A model generated the notes under the pieces. The model worked only from the letters and a program-made list of their open reading frames with translations, searched no databases and had not been told where the DNA came from. From an uncultured Paracoccaceae bacterium (GTDB taxonomy: Bacteria > Pseudomonadota > Alphaproteobacteria > Rhodobacterales > Rhodobacteraceae): DNA of 6,210 nucleotides. This document shows positions 5,739 through 6,210 of the stretch, piece by piece. How positions within the stretch are numbered: the first letter of the stretch is position 1; each line of letters opens with the position of its first letter. The DNA lies in contig CAJXHQ010000198.1 in the NCBI GenBank assembly GCA_913054485.1, forward strand, positions 1 through 6,210. The letters are read 5' to 3'. The position numbers and the translations under genes are program-made.

Positions 5739-6210
5739 GACAGGCATCCTTCTTCTGGGCGGCACTACTGAGGCCTCGCGGCTGGCCGAGGCCCTGGCCG
5801 GCGCCGGCGCGGATGCGCTGTTCTCCTACGCGGGCCGCACGAACAGCCCGGTGGCCCAGCCGCTGCCCATGCGGGTGGGCGGGTTTGGCGGTATCGACGG
5901 CCTGGCGGATTACCTGCGCCGCGAATCCATAACCCATGTAGTTGACGCCACGCACCCCTTTGCGGCCCAGATGAGCACCAATGCCGTGCAGGCCTGCGCG
6001 CGCGTCGGCGTTGCACTGGCCGCTTTTGAGCGGCAGCCGTGGCAGGCCGGTGAAGGGGACAACTGGACCCATGTGGCGGACATCGCCGGCGCGGTCGCGG
6101 CGCTGCCAAAGGACGGCGCGCGCGTCTTTCTGGCGATTGGCAAGCAGAACCTTGATGCCTTTGCCGCCAAGCCGGGCAACCATTACCTGTTGCGGCTGGT
6201 GGATGCGCCC
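5737..6210 (+). CDS. cobK: CobK, precorrin-6A reductase, 3' end cut by window
   Basis: NADPH-dependent reductase that converts precorrin-6A (CobF product) to dihydroprecorrin-6, the CobL substrate. The 158 codons run open to the window edge. They begin MTGILLLGGTTEASRLAEAL, with the Rossmann-like glycine loop at 7-11. They continue with SYAGRT (30-35), PMRVGGFGGIDGLADYLR, VVDATHPFAAQMSTNAVQAC (a strong CobK signature), FERQPW, GDNWTHVADIAGAV and VFLAIGKQNLDAF. The family is about 250 residues, so roughly 90 are missing. The start at 5737 matches the family N terminus, has AGGGA 6 nt upstream, and is the only reasonable ATG. It is divergent from cobL with the two start codons overlapping by 2 bp. 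No good promoter was seen in the preceding 100 bp, which is cobL coding sequence. Confidence 0.95.
   Translation, partial: MTGILLLGGTTEASRLAEALAGAGADALFSYAGRTNSPVAQPLPMRVGGFGGIDGLADYLRRESITHVVDATHPFAAQMSTNAVQACARVGVALAAFERQPWQAGEGDNWTHVADIAGAVAALPKDGARVFLAIGKQNLDAFAAKPGNHYLLRLVDAP
5748..5756 (-). promoter_or_regulatory. Shine-Dalgarno site of cobL, inside cobK
   Basis: AGAAGAAGG on the minus strand is 9 nt before the cobL ATG at 5738 and directly touches an in-frame ATG at 5747 that is too close to use. It lies within codons 4-7 of cobK on the opposite strand. The arrangement (AGAAGG, ATG, 6 nt, ATG) is the same as at cobB. Confidence 0.65.

Noticed and set aside
5797..5808. Perfect 12-bp palindrome GCCGGCGCCGGC in cobK
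   Set aside because: It lies within Ala-Gly-Ala-Gly codons with GC-rich third positions; coding and composition explain it.

Overview
The window is a segment of an oxygen-dependent (aerobic-type) cobalamin (vitamin B12) corrin-ring cluster with one haem-globin gene lodged in it. High GC, the CobF/CobL/CobM/CobE/CobB set of the Pseudomonas denitrificans-type pathway and the protein flavour suggest an alphaproteobacterium, most likely Rhodobacteraceae (roseobacter group). That placement is inference from recognised protein motifs, not a database match.

Layout. Bases 1-568 (minus) hold the first 189 codons of cobF, cut by the window edge. A 243-bp divergent intergenic region (569-811) carries a good promoter for a plus-strand single-domain globin (812-1234). 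The globin converges on cobA (1251-1973, minus) with only 16 bp between the stop codons. From right to left on the minus strand run cobL (5738-4554), cobE (4554-4189), cobM (4192-3398), a 111-bp gap filled with nested palindromes (3302-3382), cobB (3286-1970) and cobA (1973-1251). cobL/cobE, cobE/cobM and cobB/cobA overlap by 1-4 nt, as expected for translational coupling. At the right edge the 5' part of cobK (5737->6210) runs on the plus strand, and its ATG overlaps the ATG of cobL in opposite orientation (CATG, 5736-5739).

How the genes work together. CobA makes precorrin-2 from uroporphyrinogen III. CobM methylates C11 (precorrin-4 to -5), CobF methylates C1 and removes the acetyl group (precorrin-5 to -6A), CobK reduces precorrin-6A to dihydroprecorrin-6 (6B/6Y), and CobL methylates C5 and C15 and decarboxylates to give precorrin-8. 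CobB later amidates hydrogenobyrinic acid at a and c. CobE is a small CbiG-C-like protein of unsettled role. CobI, CobJ, CobH, the O2-using CobG or CobZ, and the cobalt chelatase are not in this window.

I see no wholly new system. The points most worth a second look are the O2-binding-type globin placed between cobA and cobF, the fully overlapping divergent starts of cobK and cobL, and the roughly 60-nt nested palindrome in the only real gap of the cobL-to-cobA operon. No RNA gene, CRISPR array, transposase or B12 riboswitch was seen.
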